The notes: generated by a model not told the origin, from the letters alone. A stretch of 64,000 nt of DNA from Alviniconcha marisindica (GCA_018857735.1 JABMCL010002254.1:1587501-1651500), one strand, 5' to 3'. Positions 22,674 through 62,639 are shown, numbered from the stretch's first letter. Numbers and translations are program-made.

Positions 22674-24550
22674 CAGAGTATGGCAGACATTTAAGTTTGG
22701 TAAAACTTGCTGTTCTTCCCTGATGATCCTGTCCTGGCACCCTGTTTAATGGGGTTTCCTTGTTAGCAGTTATTCTCAAGAAGAAGCACTCACAAAATGA
22801 GGTGGAATGTGGCCTTGATTGATTTCCTTCAGTTTCTTGCAGAAAATGCGTCCAGCATTGTAACTCTTGGCCTCCTGTCTGTCTGCAGTAATCAGTCAAG
22901 GAAAACAAAACAAACACCAAACACAACACACTTATAAACAACTGCAACAGCTTGTTATCTGACATTGTATTAGCAGGAACACAGAACTCTTTAAAAAAAT
23001 AAAATTAAAAAAATAATCTAGAAAACATTGGGAACACAGTTCTGCACAAATGCAACTCACAAAAACTTGCCAGGCCAATAACATGCAGCTTTTGTAACAA
23101 GAACCCCCCCCACCCCCCCCAAAAAAGGGATACCATCAATGGCATCATTTATCTGTGCCAGTACATTATACAGAAAAAAAAATTCTCCTCCATCTTTTGT
23201 ATCATGCCACATTGTGGAGCACACATTTTTGGAAAACAGATCACAATGAGGTTGAGCACACTTAGCGACCGTGTAAATTATGTCACCTTATTCTGATTCA
23301 ATGTTCCAATTAAAGATAGCTTAAGCAAAATTTATTGAATGCAAATGCCACTGTATTCTCTAGATCATTGCTATATATGGCTCCACCCAGCATTCCTGGC
23401 GTCATCTTGTTCCAATGGCAGTGGCCACAATCACCATTTGGATTAGTCTGCTACTGTTACACAATACCTGTGTTTCCATGCCACCAGACGCTGGGCCTTC
23501 TCTTAGTCTTTAAACCTAAAAGTGGACATACAATCTTTACTGTTTAACCCCTTCACTGCCCCAGCCTGTACAATTTCCTGGCTAAAAGATGCACCGATAT
23601 GCATGCAAGCAATACATTTTTCGCTCCTGTAACATCTACTTTCAATGCTATGCGTTTCGATGAAAATCCTTTCACATGCCAGTGCAAAATAAAAGACAGA
23701 AACAGTTAAGGGTTTCAAATGTTGCACTTTTATTGGTCATTTTCAAGTGACATCATGGCAGTGAAGGGGTTAATTAATGTGAACCAATCTTAGTGCATGC
23801 TGTGCAGATAAGGGTAAGACACTCAGGCACTGAGGAGTCTGCACATTTATTGACTTGGCACTTCCCTCTGGCAGCCAACCAGCCATGAACTCCTGTCCCA
23901 AGCTGTCCCAGTCCTAAAACACTGTCCTGGACATATTGACTGTCCTTCTAGGATGGGACAGAGGCAGTGGCTAATGCTGCAGCAGAAGGGACAGTTCCAG
24001 AGACTTTATAGCTGAAGGAAGATATATTTGTTGTTTCTGGAGTGTAGGACTGAAGCTTAGTGCATTGACCTCTGGTTGGTTAGGTGAGGGGGTGGGGGCT
24101 GTTGGCACTGATTTGCAAATCATGTTCTTTCTTTACTGTTTGCTCAATGAATGAGTCAGCAACAACAAATTCTGACTAGTCTCCTAACCAAGAACTGTCT
24201 GACCCTCCCTCCCCACACCCAATCACGCACACACACACACACCACATAACAATAAAACAACCCCTACATATCACAGCAAACAATAAAACCACATTTCTGT
24301 TAGTTCTGCTACTGAAATTATTCATCACTGGTCTTGTTCAAATGGACACCTGAGGAATTCCAATATTGCCTAGCGTTTGGTTTCTGTGCTAGTAAATAAT
24401 TATGATATGTCTGAGCTGCGCCATTATACAACTGTCACGGTTGATTGGGCGTTAAAAACCAATCATCTATGTACCTGCGACACAAGGATACAGATTTTTC
24501 TGACAAGCACTTTCTGACTGATCTGTCACTATCAAGATCTCTGCGATCAT
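4976..24550 (-). CDS. AP4M1: AP-4 complex subunit mu (13-exon gene)
   Basis: Medium chain of the AP-4 adaptor, a heterotetramer that selects cargo at the trans-Golgi network; the mu subunit binds tyrosine-type sorting signals. Coding exons in transcript order: 24550-24475, 22882-22794, 22175-22069, 21087-20991, 19686-19573, 18533-18465, 16545-16489, 16127-16004, 12465-12359, 11653-11565, 10219-10118, 8197-8086, 5173-4976. All junctions are GT-AG and in phase, giving 446 residues (the human protein is about 450). Residues 1-140 form the longin-like N domain; about 185-446 form the mu homology domain, beginning at YVDVVE and ending with the strand RYITVSDSY. The segments [32 protein letters not shown] and GPAMAEFE fit AP-4 mu better than AP-1, AP-2 or AP-3 mu as I remember those families. 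Exon 1 is the weak point. Several splice sites lie within or beside minisatellites. Confidence 0.93.
5200..6650. repeat. 56-bp minisatellite, about 26 copies (AP4M1 intron 12)
   Basis: The unit contains aataacggcttgcctggtgt and 'tacagggacaaataaacaca'. The array starts about 30 bases upstream of the last-exon acceptor. Small deletions between copies shift the period by 1-3 bp. Confidence 0.97.
6830..7035. repeat. 31-bp tandem repeat, about 6 copies
   Basis: The unit contains gactaggcctggctcagtgt, followed by cactgactaca. It lies in AP4M1 intron 12. Confidence 0.93.
8086..8197 (-). CDS. AP4M1: AP4M1 coding exon 12
   Basis: Residues 344-381. [20 protein letters not shown] and the strand [17 protein letters not shown] fit the family pattern VSLSQEL...LRWDLPRVQGGSQLSGL. 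The acceptor gttccag|T was chosen over the tctcag ten bases downstream because it keeps phase with exon 11 and the VSQ residues. The donor is TTGAGG|GTGGGT (phase 0). Confidence 0.92.
8755..9440. repeat. ~21-bp minisatellite (AP4M1 intron 11)
   Basis: About 30 irregular units built on cttgttacctgttgtctgtt. It passes directly into the 47-bp array that follows, whose unit keeps gcttgttacctg, so the two probably share an origin. Confidence 0.95.
9441..10122. repeat. 47-bp minisatellite at the AP4M1 exon 11 donor
   Basis: About 16 units with gttacctggtttgctagcag and ctgtctgctgttcattgctt; some units add tgtaat. On the minus strand each unit contains CCAGGTAAC, the same sequence as the genuine donor at 10118, so the array carries many donor-like sites. 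Confidence 0.96.
10118..10219 (-). CDS. AP4M1: AP4M1 coding exon 11
   Basis: Residues 310-343. [14 protein letters not shown] and [14 protein letters not shown] match the conserved strand pair LQVYLKLR...VRLHLPLPRGVVS. The acceptor is gttccag|A and the donor TCCAG|GTAACA (phase 2). The donor is at the edge of a 47-bp minisatellite whose units repeat the CCAGGTAACA sequence. Confidence 0.94.
10601..10853. mobile_element. Tc1/mariner-type foldback MITE
   Basis: A 253-bp inverted-repeat element with ends AAAGGTTAAAAA/TTTTTAACCTTT flanked by TA on both sides. The arms continue through tattatgataagctacaaaa and its complement, with an insertion of about 35 bases in the right arm. It lies in AP4M1 intron 10. 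Confidence 0.75.
11262..11440. repeat. ~58-bp tandem repeat, 3 copies
   Basis: The unit has gaacagaccagtttccaggt and gtctgtgaaagacaaggagg. It lies in AP4M1 intron 10, downstream of the exon 10 donor. Confidence 0.93.
11565..11653 (-). CDS. AP4M1: AP4M1 coding exon 10
   Basis: Residues 281-309, beginning [20 protein letters not shown]; this corresponds to the FTVMRYQL strand and the following loop of the mu homology domain. The acceptor is gtttcag|TTC and the donor AGCAG|GTGAGG (phase 2). Confidence 0.92.
12045..12178. repeat. Dispersed repeat, copy 1
   Basis: Shares ggagttaattag, gcctacggtaactctcacct, ggcatgcaagtaaatacaag and cataaactccac with 36450-36565. The family is not recognised. Confidence 0.55.
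12359..12465 (-). CDS. AP4M1: AP4M1 coding exon 9
   Basis: Residues 245-280. [20 protein letters not shown] corresponds to [20 protein letters not shown] in AP-4 mu, and PPAGQ to PPQGE. The acceptor is ttccag|CC and the donor GGGCAG|GTAGTA (phase 0). A minisatellite of about 37-bp units begins roughly 60 bases beyond the acceptor. Confidence 0.95.
12522..13045. repeat. ~37-bp minisatellite, about 13 copies
   Basis: The unit has aacacaaccaacccacccaa and 'aatctgcatcc', with variable ttcattaatt insertions. It lies in AP4M1 intron 8. Confidence 0.95.
13132..15076. repeat. 24/33-bp minisatellite, 1.9 kb, about 65 units
   Basis: A core ttttgctttagacacagggc plus tcag (24 bp), with or without a 9-bp spacer tttaaggag (33 bp). 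Both unit lengths are multiples of three, which leaves long reading frames open on both strands (up to 472 and 364 codons). No start context or splice signal links these frames to a gene. The array lies in AP4M1 intron 8. Confidence 0.97.
16004..16127 (-). CDS. AP4M1: AP4M1 coding exon 8
   Basis: Residues 204-244. It includes [11 protein letters not shown] and [11 protein letters not shown], the first strands of the mu homology domain (family pattern VQGEIRLKSFL...MRIGLTEEF). The acceptor is gttgcag|GGT. The donor AGAG|GTAGGT (phase 1) was preferred over the nearby GTAAGA because it joins exon 9 in frame. Confidence 0.92.
16297..16446. repeat. CA microsatellites in AP4M1 intron 7
   Basis: Several CA runs separated by short spacers, between exons 8 and 7. 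Confidence 0.9.
16489..16545 (-). CDS. AP4M1: AP4M1 coding exon 7
   Basis: Residues 185-203; [16 protein letters not shown] opens the mu homology domain (family pattern EVFLDVVERLSVLI). The acceptor is gtttcag|CCC and the donor TTTAAG|GTAAGT. A roughly 28-bp minisatellite begins about 13 bases upstream of the acceptor. Confidence 0.93.
16558..17085. repeat. ~28-bp minisatellite upstream of AP4M1 exon 7
   Basis: About 18 diverged units of atctacttaatcctgttatg. It begins about 13 bases from the exon 7 acceptor, so it probably covers the branch-point region of intron 6. Confidence 0.92.
17142..17252. repeat. CA microsatellite
   Basis: A run of about 30 CA units plus shorter interrupted runs, in AP4M1 intron 6. 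Confidence 0.95.
17700..18135. repeat. Degenerate ATGTAACA-type repeats
   Basis: Irregular units of 20-30 bp built on catgtaacactaagaagcac and variants. It lies in AP4M1 intron 6. Confidence 0.7.
18165..18440. repeat. ~58-bp tandem repeat, 5 copies
   Basis: The unit has acagctgtcatgacagagac and 'acagtgatctatg'. The cagctgtcatgacag stretch is partly self-complementary. It lies 25 bases beyond the AP4M1 exon 6 donor. Confidence 0.9.
18465..18533 (-). CDS. AP4M1: AP4M1 coding exon 6 (linker)
   Basis: Residues 162-184, starting [18 protein letters not shown]. This is the flexible linker between N domain and mu homology domain, matching the family pattern FGAETQ...ASRPV. The acceptor is ttgacag|TTT and the donor GGTGAT|GTGAGT; phase 0 at both ends. 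Confidence 0.88.
19573..19686 (-). CDS. AP4M1: AP4M1 coding exon 5
   Basis: Residues 124-161. It begins [18 protein letters not shown], matching the AP-4 mu segment GYVQTTSTEMLRNFIQ, and continues into the linker towards the mu homology domain. The acceptor is tgtacag|GAT and the donor CGAATG|GTGAGT. The acceptor and first ten or so codons are repeated at least twice upstream in the intron. Confidence 0.94.
19655..19860. repeat. 52-bp repeat duplicating the AP4M1 exon 5 acceptor
   Basis: Three full and two partial units with gtacgtagcctccatcctgt and 'aacgttcacaaacatgcac'. On the minus strand each full unit contains the acceptor tgtacag or tgtgtacag followed by GATGGAGGCTAC, the start of exon 5. 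Extra acceptors lie 52 and 104 bases upstream of the inferred one. Confidence 0.9.
20090..20440. repeat. TG-rich microsatellite
   Basis: About 350 bp of TG runs interrupted by tct and tat, in AP4M1 intron 4. Confidence 0.95.
20758..20998. repeat. 18-bp repeat containing the AP4M1 exon 4 donor
   Basis: About nine units of catagcctctggtcttac (minus strand GTAAGACCAGAGGCTATG). Consecutive units recreate GCTATG|GTAAGA, the donor used by exon 4. The last three codons of the exon are part of the array. Confidence 0.88.
20991..21087 (-). CDS. AP4M1: AP4M1 coding exon 4
   Basis: Residues 91-123, including [15 protein letters not shown] and ILLVFEVL, corresponding to the family segment DYCGSL...ALVYELLDEVL. 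The acceptor is atctag|G and the donor GCTATG|GTAAGA (phase 0). The last three codons (EAM) and the donor lie in an 18-bp tandem repeat, so the intron holds further copies of the same donor. Confidence 0.92.
21425..21545. repeat. Two-copy tandem duplication
   Basis: Two units sharing catcagcagactacaaacag and ttcatgtatt, in AP4M1 intron 3. Confidence 0.85.
21925..22048. repeat. GACA/GA and TG microsatellites beside the exon 3 donor
   Basis: Runs of acag and gaga followed by about 23 TG units, ending some 20 bases from the AP4M1 exon 3 donor. Confidence 0.95.
22069..22175 (-). CDS. AP4M1: AP4M1 coding exon 3
   Basis: Residues 56-90. [20 protein letters not shown] aligns with the HFIHIRHSGLYLVVT strand pair of AP-4 mu and ends in the helix IEFLSR. 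The acceptor is gttgcag|GTGG and the donor AGCAG|GTAGAC (phase 2). A TG microsatellite lies about 20 bases beyond the donor in the intron. Confidence 0.93.
22585..22672. repeat. AT/TG compound microsatellite
   Basis: TA runs flank two TG runs around a central tgcacatgtg. The outer TA runs can pair, so the block can form a cruciform. Confidence 0.9.
22794..22882 (-). CDS. AP4M1: AP4M1 coding exon 2
   Basis: Residues 26-55, N-terminal longin-like domain. The segment GRIFCKKL matches the ELFYRKL helix of AP-4 mu. The acceptor is ctgcag|AC and the donor TTTT|GTGAGT (phase 0). Confidence 0.85.
23548..23769. mobile_element. piggyBac-type MITE, copy 1
   Basis: A 222-bp non-coding element with terminal inverted repeats CCCCTTCACTGCC/GGCAGTGAAGGGG, flanked on both sides by TTAA, the target duplication typical of piggyBac elements. 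It lies in AP4M1 intron 1. A diverged copy lies at 46513-46732. No transposase is present. Confidence 0.85.
24475..24550 (-). CDS. AP4M1: AP4M1 coding exon 1 (tentative)
   Basis: Codes for 25 residues starting MIAEILIV plus the first base of an Asp codon, ending in a CAG|GTACAT donor. Mu subunits begin with a beta strand of the form MIxxxxIL, and the phase (1) fits exon 2 exactly. The rest of the exon is only weakly like known AP-4 mu. It was chosen because no better start with a compatible donor was seen between 22.9 and 25 kb. A different first exon remains possible. Confidence 0.5.
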
Positions 24551-27500
24551 ATTGACTGTTTGGGTTCCTGTTCAGTCAACTGCCACTCTTTCGGGGGGTT
24601 CAACGTAACCTGCATTCAGGAATTCGGTGAATGTCCAGCACGGAGTCAATGACCACCCGGCAATGCCCGAGTACTCGACTTGTTATTGTTACCAAAACGA
24701 GTCTGAGGACTGAACTGAATCCAGATTAACAAGAGCGCTGCCCATAAAATCGTTATTATTCAAAGGAATCAGCTCTTCTTGTATAAAAATGTAAAGATCT
24801 ACCATTTTTTAGTTTACAAAATGAGTGTATTCAGTCTGAACGGTGCAACTCTGAACAGCAGTAGCTGAGAAACTTGTACGTGTCCGAATGGAATCGAGAT
24901 TTGGATTGCAAAGCAAACATACAGCGACAACTTCCGATATCCGGGCATTTAGGGTCACTGCCCTGTCTGCGGAAGTCTCGCCATTTGCGAGAAAAAGTCT
25001 TTGAGACCAGACACTTGTGTGTAATCAACAGTGCCCGGTTTCTTCAGTAATATCTCTTCGTCTATTCCCTGGAAACACCTTCTTGCTTGGCCAACATAGC
25101 CAAGGTACGGCAGTTTTTCTAACCTTACAAATCATTTTAGGCTGCCCCCGCTGTGTTTCTCACGCATTCTGTGTGTCGACTAAGACCACGAAGATCTGCA
25201 GTCCTCTACTTTTTTGGCTGCAGGCAAAGTGATGAATTGGGCTCATTTTTCAGCGACTTGGTGATTTATGTTTCTTGTGACTTGTCTGAACGGAAGCTTT
25301 GACGTTCTTTTAGCACCTTTGGATAAAACTTTACATCTGCACCAGATTGCTTATTCTCGTAATACCTGTCAAATACCACAGCCATTGGGGAAATTAGGTT
25401 TTCCAGACACACCGCCAGGACTCATGGTGACTGGATTAGGCTTAACAGATAAATATGATGTATAATTGGTTCTGCGAGTCACATACGGGACACATCTAAT
25501 TACACAATTTCAACCTACTTTTTGTACTAAGACTAGAGTATTGAGTTGAGAGTACACATTTCTCATTGTTGGAACAAGTGGAAGTCATCGCTTCCCACCG
25601 CAGTAAGTCACTAATGACTAAGTGACAGTTGTTTTGAACAGTGCGGTTTCTGGTGTGAATGTGATACATAATATATTTAGACACTCTAGTCGAACACAAC
25701 AGGGTCAGGGAGTGGTGTAAATTGTATGGACACATCAAAATTGAACGTGAAAAAAACTTCTTCTTTTTATTATTTTTTTTTATTTATTTATTGAAAAACA
25801 AAATAACAGCTGAACTAGAAAAGCTGACAAAACTTTGACAAACGATGAGAGTAATGGACTTTTCATATTAACTTTTATTAATTTTAACAGCCAAAAATAC
25901 AGTCAGTATCCATAGCACTTGCAGATGCCCAAAACATATCTGACGAAGCTGTAAAAAAAATAAAAATTTAAGTAGACTTACAGCTTCACTAGTTACAGTA
26001 TAACTGTAATTACCAATAGTAGTAATACTATTACTTTTTACTGTTATAGACTATTACATATTAGTATTACATGATCAGGTATGTGAAAGTAACATTATAA
26101 TTTGTGTCATGTAGCTCTTGTGGCTTCTGTTCCTTTCCCGGGTAAGGCAACCCAAGGGACAATGAAGTACTAAAAAATTAAAACTAAAATAGGCTCTATG
26201 TAAACTAGGTTAGTCGAATGCCAAGCAGCCTGTTTTGTTGTACAGAAGACTATGAATCCTGAAGTGTCAGTTGCATCAGGAGAGATGCTACAGAATCTGG
26301 AACTTCCTCCACTTATTTATGAATTATTTATGAATTATTTATGAATTATGAACATTTGTCCAGCACACATCTTGAGACAGGCCCTAAGCGCTTCACAAAG
26401 GCAACTATAGCACTATTCTCTGCTTCCAAGCAGACCCATTGCATTCTTTATGCAACTCTGAATGGGTGACTGTAGCTTTACACAGCATGTTTTCAATATC
26501 CACTGAAGTGGTTACAACTTACACTATTTACAGTGCTGTTTGGTTGTTAACATGGCTGACCAGTGCCACATAAAAAAAAAACTTCTGCTGTTTCAGCACA
26601 TGTTCTGTGTACAACCATGCTCCAGTTTACATTGTCACTTCAAACTCAAAGTCTCATCCATAGGCAGGGAGTAGTGTTTGGCTGTGAAAGGTAACCTGCC
26701 ACCTGCACTTTTGGCAGAATGATTGGGACCTTTTATACGTGCTACTGTGGTAACACGGGGGTGGAATGGATACTGGAATAAGATTAAGAGTCAGCACAGA
26801 AAGTTGACCCTGGAGAAGAATTTTTTTCCTGCCGCTCCTAGTCATACTGGGCCTTGAACCGGAGACCTTTCAATCACTGCCACCCTGGTACAATGTTCCG
26901 CTGTCTTACTACAGAAAAAAGTAAGACTCATAGTTTGCATGATTTTTAACAGGCTTTGAGTTTGACAAGTACCTTGTTTGCACAGAAGCGATCCCATCAT
27001 GCTCCAGCAGTTAACTTATTAAGCTTATGGGGAAGAAAAAGAAGAAGAATCATATTGGGTTCAGTGAACTTTCGACATTCAACACCAACAGGACAACAAA
27101 AAACCTGGTAACCGTCAGAATTTTGTACCGGCAAAGAACAACATAATGATATGCAAAAACACGCAGATATATATCCTGTAGCACTTTTTGAAGAGGGTGA
27201 AGATACCCTGTTAGATTGCAAGACATGGGTGAGTCCACCCCCTCCAGTCGTGAAATATGAGGAGCCCTGCCAGTGCCACTCTGAATAATGTTGCTGAAAC
27301 TTTATACTTTTTAGCGGCAAGCTTGGCAAGATTGTGTGTCAAGAGTTGCACAGATTTCATGTTTATCACTTTATGTGCATCTCTTTTCCCACACCTCTAT
27401 AATTAGTGTCTAGTATAACTAGTATAAGTACTACTAGTATTACTAAGAAAAGAATCATATTAATGTGGTGTTTGTCTTCATGGGTGGAAGAAGAAGAAAT

Positions 27501-28405
27501 TTGCTGGCCAAAATAAATGCTCTTTGCTTGCTGACCGACTTGTCAGGAGTTGACACCTACTGACCTAGTCTGGACTACTTTGCTAGTGGGCCAGAAGGAG
27601 GCAGAAGTGGGAGTGGGGCATGTACTGATGTAGACCTGGCTGACTCGTGGGGATACTTTACAACATAAGGCATTGGCAGTGGCAGCTCTTTTAGGTCTGT
27701 GATAATGATATTTTTCTGGCAAATGCAGCCAGATTTATGGTGCAATAAAACTGTTATTGTGTTAACCCACTGTGTGTGTTTGTCACAAAATAACAGATTA
27801 CAGTTGTTATTGCTGTTGCTCTTCCGATTCCTAGTACTGCTTATTCAGTAGTCTGAGCCATGCCTCTATCATAGTATGCATACATTGTGTGTTGTTTTGC
27901 ACCTGTAGGCATCTCTTTTGTGGCAGCTGGTTAACTTCACTTAATGTAATAACAGTTGTTGATCCGCCAGTTGTTTCAGGCTTATTGTTCAGTCAGATTG
28001 GCAGTCATGTGTGCCAGCTTCAGACACCTTGTGACTGTTGATTAACAATGGTTGACACTGTTTATGTTTGGTTTTAAACATAGTACACAGCCAAACTGGT
28101 GGTCATGTGTCGCAATGTCAGACACATTGTCATGTTCATGATGTTGTGACAGTTAATTGACAATGGTTAATGCTGTTGGTTTTAAACATAGTTATGATAG
28201 TACTCAGCCAAATGGGTGGCCACGTCTGCCAGTGTCAAACACATTGTGACAGTTGATTAACAACAGTTTATGCCCTTGTTTTCAGACCTATTAGTAATAG
28301 TATTCAGCCAAACTGGTGGCTATGAGTATGTGTTTCACTGTCAGCCTTGGACATAGTGTGACAGTTGATTAATAAATGAACAATTGTTGATGTTGTTGGT
28401 TTCAG
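24551..28405. promoter_or_regulatory. AP4M1-AKT intergenic region (head-to-head promoters)
   Basis: The two genes are divergently transcribed, with 3.9 kb between their start codons. The first kilobase (24.55-25.3 kb) is less repetitive and richer in CpG than its surroundings and probably holds the AP4M1 promoter and perhaps the AKT one. A CAAG|GTACGG donor-like site at 25104/25105 could end an AKT 5' noncoding exon joined to the acceptor at 28405. Further right are a SINE (26.34-26.89 kb) and the repeat copies of the AKT start. No TATA box could be assigned. Confidence 0.35.
26340..26890 (-). mobile_element. tRNA-derived SINE, copy 1
   Basis: Read on the minus strand, it starts with a tRNA-like head (B-box-like GGTTCAAGGCCC near 26850), then a body with cacagtagcacgtataaaag, and ends with agcagagaatagtgctatag and gaagcgcttagggcc. 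A second copy in the other orientation lies at 36.6-36.98 kb. Confidence 0.7.
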
Positions 28406-28432
28406 ACCTAGTACTCAGCCAAGCTGGCGGCC

Positions 28433-28460
<28 letters not shown>
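27965..28460 (+). repeat. Degenerate ~100-bp repeat carrying the AKT start codon
   Basis: About five diverged copies of a unit with an acceptor-like or similar lead, then CAGCCAAACTGGTGGCCATG, a 'cagacacattgtgacagt' stretch and 'tgattaacaatggtt'. Copies start near 27970, 28085, 28205, 28300 and 28397. The last is the AKT first exon; the first copy also reads ATGTGTGCCAGCTTC, coding for MCASF and then reaching a stop after 12 codons. Confidence 0.7.
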
Positions 28461-58949
<30,489 letters not shown>

Positions 58950-61060
58950 CGCACCTGCAGGGATTGGTAGCAAGGGGCGGGCATTATTTATTGAAATACC
59001 TCCCTAGCGCAAGAACCTGCCACTGGCTAGCCACCATGCAAGGGGAGGCCACTGTTGTTGGTACAAAGACCGCTCCAGGAAGAGGGTGCGCAGAAAGGGG
59101 CTGAGGTGACTGGAAATGGGTCACCATCCCTCCACCCTGCCTGAGGGAATTTGGGGGTCACGGAGCGGCCCTGCCGGAAGGTGCATTGATGGAACCTGTG
59201 GAGTTGAACTTGCCTGGAGAGACTTCCATGGTTCCGCTGGCTCTTCTTTTTATCCCTCACCATGACGGGCAAAGAGAAGCATTTTCCCCACACATTTTTA
59301 GACTTGGGGGTGGGTGGGGGTATGTCCAATCAGTCCAAAAGCATTTTATCTTGCACAGATTATTGTCTGTCATGGTGATGGACAGTTGAAGAAATTGTTC
59401 ATTGAGTTCAACCCTTCCCCCTTCCTGAATATTGTGGTTAATGGAACCAGTGAATATTGTGGTTAATGGAACCAGTGAATATTGTGGTTAATGGAACCAG
59501 TGCATCCTGTCTGTACAGATACCGGATGTGCATTGCCCCCCTTTATTTGTACCCGGTCAGGTGGCTGCTCGTGGCAGGTTCTCTTCTTGTTGAACTGACT
59601 CAAGTACGTTACTGGGGAACTTTTGTATGGGTGGTATGAAGTGCTTGTGAAAGATTTCCTGTCTTTTCAGCTGTGCGCTTTCCTTCTCTTTTCATGCCCG
59701 GTGGGGTGGCTGTTTACAGATTCTGATGACGGTCAACTGTTTTGAAGCCAAAGTTTGAACAACTTCTGACTGGGACATTTGAAGCACTTGCGAAAGATGT
59801 CCCCGTCTTTTCTGACACGCACTTCGTTCTTTGTCTACCCGGTGGGATGGTTGCTTATGGCAAGATTCTGACAATGATGGACTGTTCCCAAAGTGGCTAT
59901 GGGGACGTTGCCGAGAAGTGGGTTGGGGTGCTTGTGCAGCAGGCATGCCCAGAATGGTGTGGATGCCGCTGCAATCTGATCGGATCTGAACTTGTTTAAA
60001 TCTTCAGATGGCAAATGCTGCTTTATGTTCCAGAAAAGTCTTAGACTAGTTGAAATGAAGAGCTTGGTGATCACTGTTAAAACTAGATGAATCAAATTAA
60101 AACTAGATGAATCAAAACTAGTGGTTATGTTTAATTCTTCTCCAATCAGTTGCTGCATTGTTAATGTCAGTAGAGCTTGGTTGAATGAACTATTGATGGA
60201 AAGGTACAGTTGATCTGTTTAGCATATTAACCACTAATGGCTGACAAAAGTGTTTCCTTCTCCTGTTTCCACAGCAGATTTGTTGCTGTTAGTGTTACAG
60301 TTTGTGTGAGAGTTTTGGGTTGTCATTAAACTGATATTACATGTTGTGTTTTCAAGAAGGTGGCATAGAGGAGAAGAAATAAATGGGGGGAAAACTCCAT
60401 TTTCACATTCAGGTTTTGCAGTCAGTACTGCATACCTTTGATCTGCAGCATTGGAAGTTAGGTTGTTGAGTTAGACTTTGTTTGAAGGTAGACTGTATAT
60501 TTACTACACCGCAGGTAATGCTTTAGGGGGACATGTCAATGTGTTCATGGTGTGACCAACACATTATTGAAGATATTACTTTGGTGTGGGTGTGGTTTTG
60601 AGTATTCACTGTCTGACAGTACTTAAACATTGAAGTGGACTGTTTAGTGGGAGTACAAGTACTGTCCTGTGCAGTGAACCATGATGGGAATTTGTAATTG
60701 TGGGACCTTTTCCTGAGCAAGACTGACACACTTAGATTGCCAGACTGAAGTTGTTGTTGTAAACATTGTGTGGTGTTACTGATTTTGTTTCCCCAAACAA
60801 AACCAGAGGAATTTAAAGCAAAGAACAAACAAGCTAAAAAGGTTGGACAAGAACTGTGTAACCTCAGTGAATTTCCAGATTTTTGTTTGTTTTGTTTTTC
60901 TATCTTGTATATGCACCTTCCTTCCTTCAAATCTTTTTATTTTATTTTATTTTATTTTATAAATACAAAGCATAATTTACAGGCAAACCCCTGCACAGTA
61001 GTATTTGAAAGTGGTATTTTGTATCCAGCCTGGGGCTGACATTCCTGTCCATGTATGCTT
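58950..61060 (+). other. Probable AKT form B 3' UTR and flank
   Basis: No coding exon was recognised. Short frames, including one at 59742-59999, match nothing I know. It includes a three-copy 25-bp repeat (gaatattgtggttaatggaa) at 59437-59505, an AATAAA at 60378 and a TTTTA run near 60935-60960. Confidence 0.35.
60378..60383 (+). promoter_or_regulatory. Candidate poly(A) signal, AKT form B
   Basis: AATAAA about 1.4 kb past the exon B stop. Another AATAAA occurs at 63801. The choice between them is not decidable from sequence alone. Confidence 0.3.
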
Positions 61061-61064
61061 CAAT

Positions 61065-62208
61065 TAACAGTGCTGTTCAAAAATCTCTCTCCTTCACACA
61101 CTGTAACATTTTGTCAGTGCTGTTCAAAAATCAGTCTCCTTCACATACTGTAACATTTTGTCAGTGCTGTTCAAAAATCAGTCTCCTTCACATACTGTAA
61201 TATTTTGTCAGTGCTGTTCAAAAATCTCTCTCCTTCACATACTGTAACATTTTGTCAGTGCTGTTCAAAAATCTGTCTCCTTCACATACTGTAACATTTT
61301 GTCAGTGCTGTTCAAAAATCTGTCTCCTTCACATACTGTAATATTTTGTCAGTGCTGTTCAAAAATCTCTCTCCTTCACATACTGTAAATTTTGTCAGTG
61401 CTGTTCAAAAATCTCTCTCCTTCACATACTGTAATATTTTGTCAGTACTGTTCAAAAATCTGTCTCCTTTGTGTACTGTTCAAAAGTCAGTCTCCTTCAC
61501 ATACTGTAATATTTTGTCAGTGCTGTTCAAAAATCTGTCTCCTTTGTGTACTGTTCAAAAGTCAGTCTCCTTCACATACTGTAACATTTTGTCAGTGCTG
61601 TTCAAAAATCTCTCTCCTTCACATACTGTAACATTTTGTCAGTGCTGTTCAAAAATCTCTCTCCTTCACATACTGTAATATTTTGTCAGTGCTGTTCAAA
61701 AATCTGTCTCCTTTGTGTACTGTTCAAAAGTCAGTCTCCTTCACATACTGTAATATTTTGTCAGTGCTGTTCGAAAATGCAGTCTCCTTTGTGTACTGTA
61801 ATGTTTTGTCAGTGCTGTTCAAAATTGCAGTCTCCTTTGTGGACTGTAATATTTTGTCAGTGCTGTTCAAAATTGCAGTCTCCTTTGTGTACTGTAATAT
61901 TTTGTCAGTGCTGTTCAAAATTGCAGTCTCCTTTGTGGACTGTAATATTTTGTCAGTGCTGTTCAAAATTGCAGTCTCCTTTGTGGACTGTAATATTTTG
62001 TCAGTGCTGTTCAAAATTGCAGTCTCCTTTGTGACTGTAATATTTTGTCAGTGCTGTCAAAATTGCAGTCTCCTTTGTGGACTGTAATATTTTGTCAGTG
62101 CTGTTCAAAATTGCAGTCTCCTTTGTGGACTGTAATATTTTGTCAGTGCTGTTCAAAATTGCAGTCTCCTTTGTGGACTGTAATATTTTGTCAGTGCTGT
62201 TCAAAACG
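61065..62208. repeat. ~46-bp minisatellite, about 25 copies
   Basis: The unit has ttttgtcagtgctgttcaaa and 'ctccttcacatactgtaa'. Two sub-families occur: ttcacatact on the left and tttgtggact on the right. Confidence 0.96.
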
Positions 62209-62329
62209 CTGCAAATTGTTCCCTGCAGGTGTCTGTCAGTCCACAGAAAATAAGTGCAGACTGGATTTGCTGTTACATGTGGATGGATGTTAGTGGCATT
62301 GAAGACAGGGTTGTACTGAGCACTGCAAA

Positions 62330-62440
62330 TGTCAGTAGCATTGCAGATTGACTTGTGTTTGTTATTACAGGTGATACTATTAGAGCAAGTAGCATTGCAG
62401 ATTGACTTGTGTTTGTTATTACAGATGATACTATTAGAGC
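62330..62440. repeat. Two-copy tandem duplication
   Basis: Two copies of gcagattgacttgtgtttgt and 'tattacag.tgatactattag'. Confidence 0.9.
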
Positions 62441-62639
62441 ACAGCATCCCATTTCTTTATCTACAGTCAGCCTTGCGGAGTCTGAAGGGGTTTGGTTGTC
62501 ATGCACAGTGTGAAGAGTCGGTGGAAGTGCACAGGCCACTTTTGCTGTTACAGCTCAGCATCCTGCAGTTCCCACATGAGACATAAGAGTGTTAATGCGT
62601 ATTGACTTACGACAGGATTTGTTCAGCCTTGGGTACCCC

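Noticed and set aside
24831..25028. 65-codon minus-strand frame upstream of AP4M1.
   Set aside because: It does not resemble an AP-4 mu N-terminus and is more likely promoter or 5' UTR sequence.
59742..59999. 85-codon frame after AKT exon B.
   Set aside because: No recognisable domain; it lies in the probable 3' UTR.
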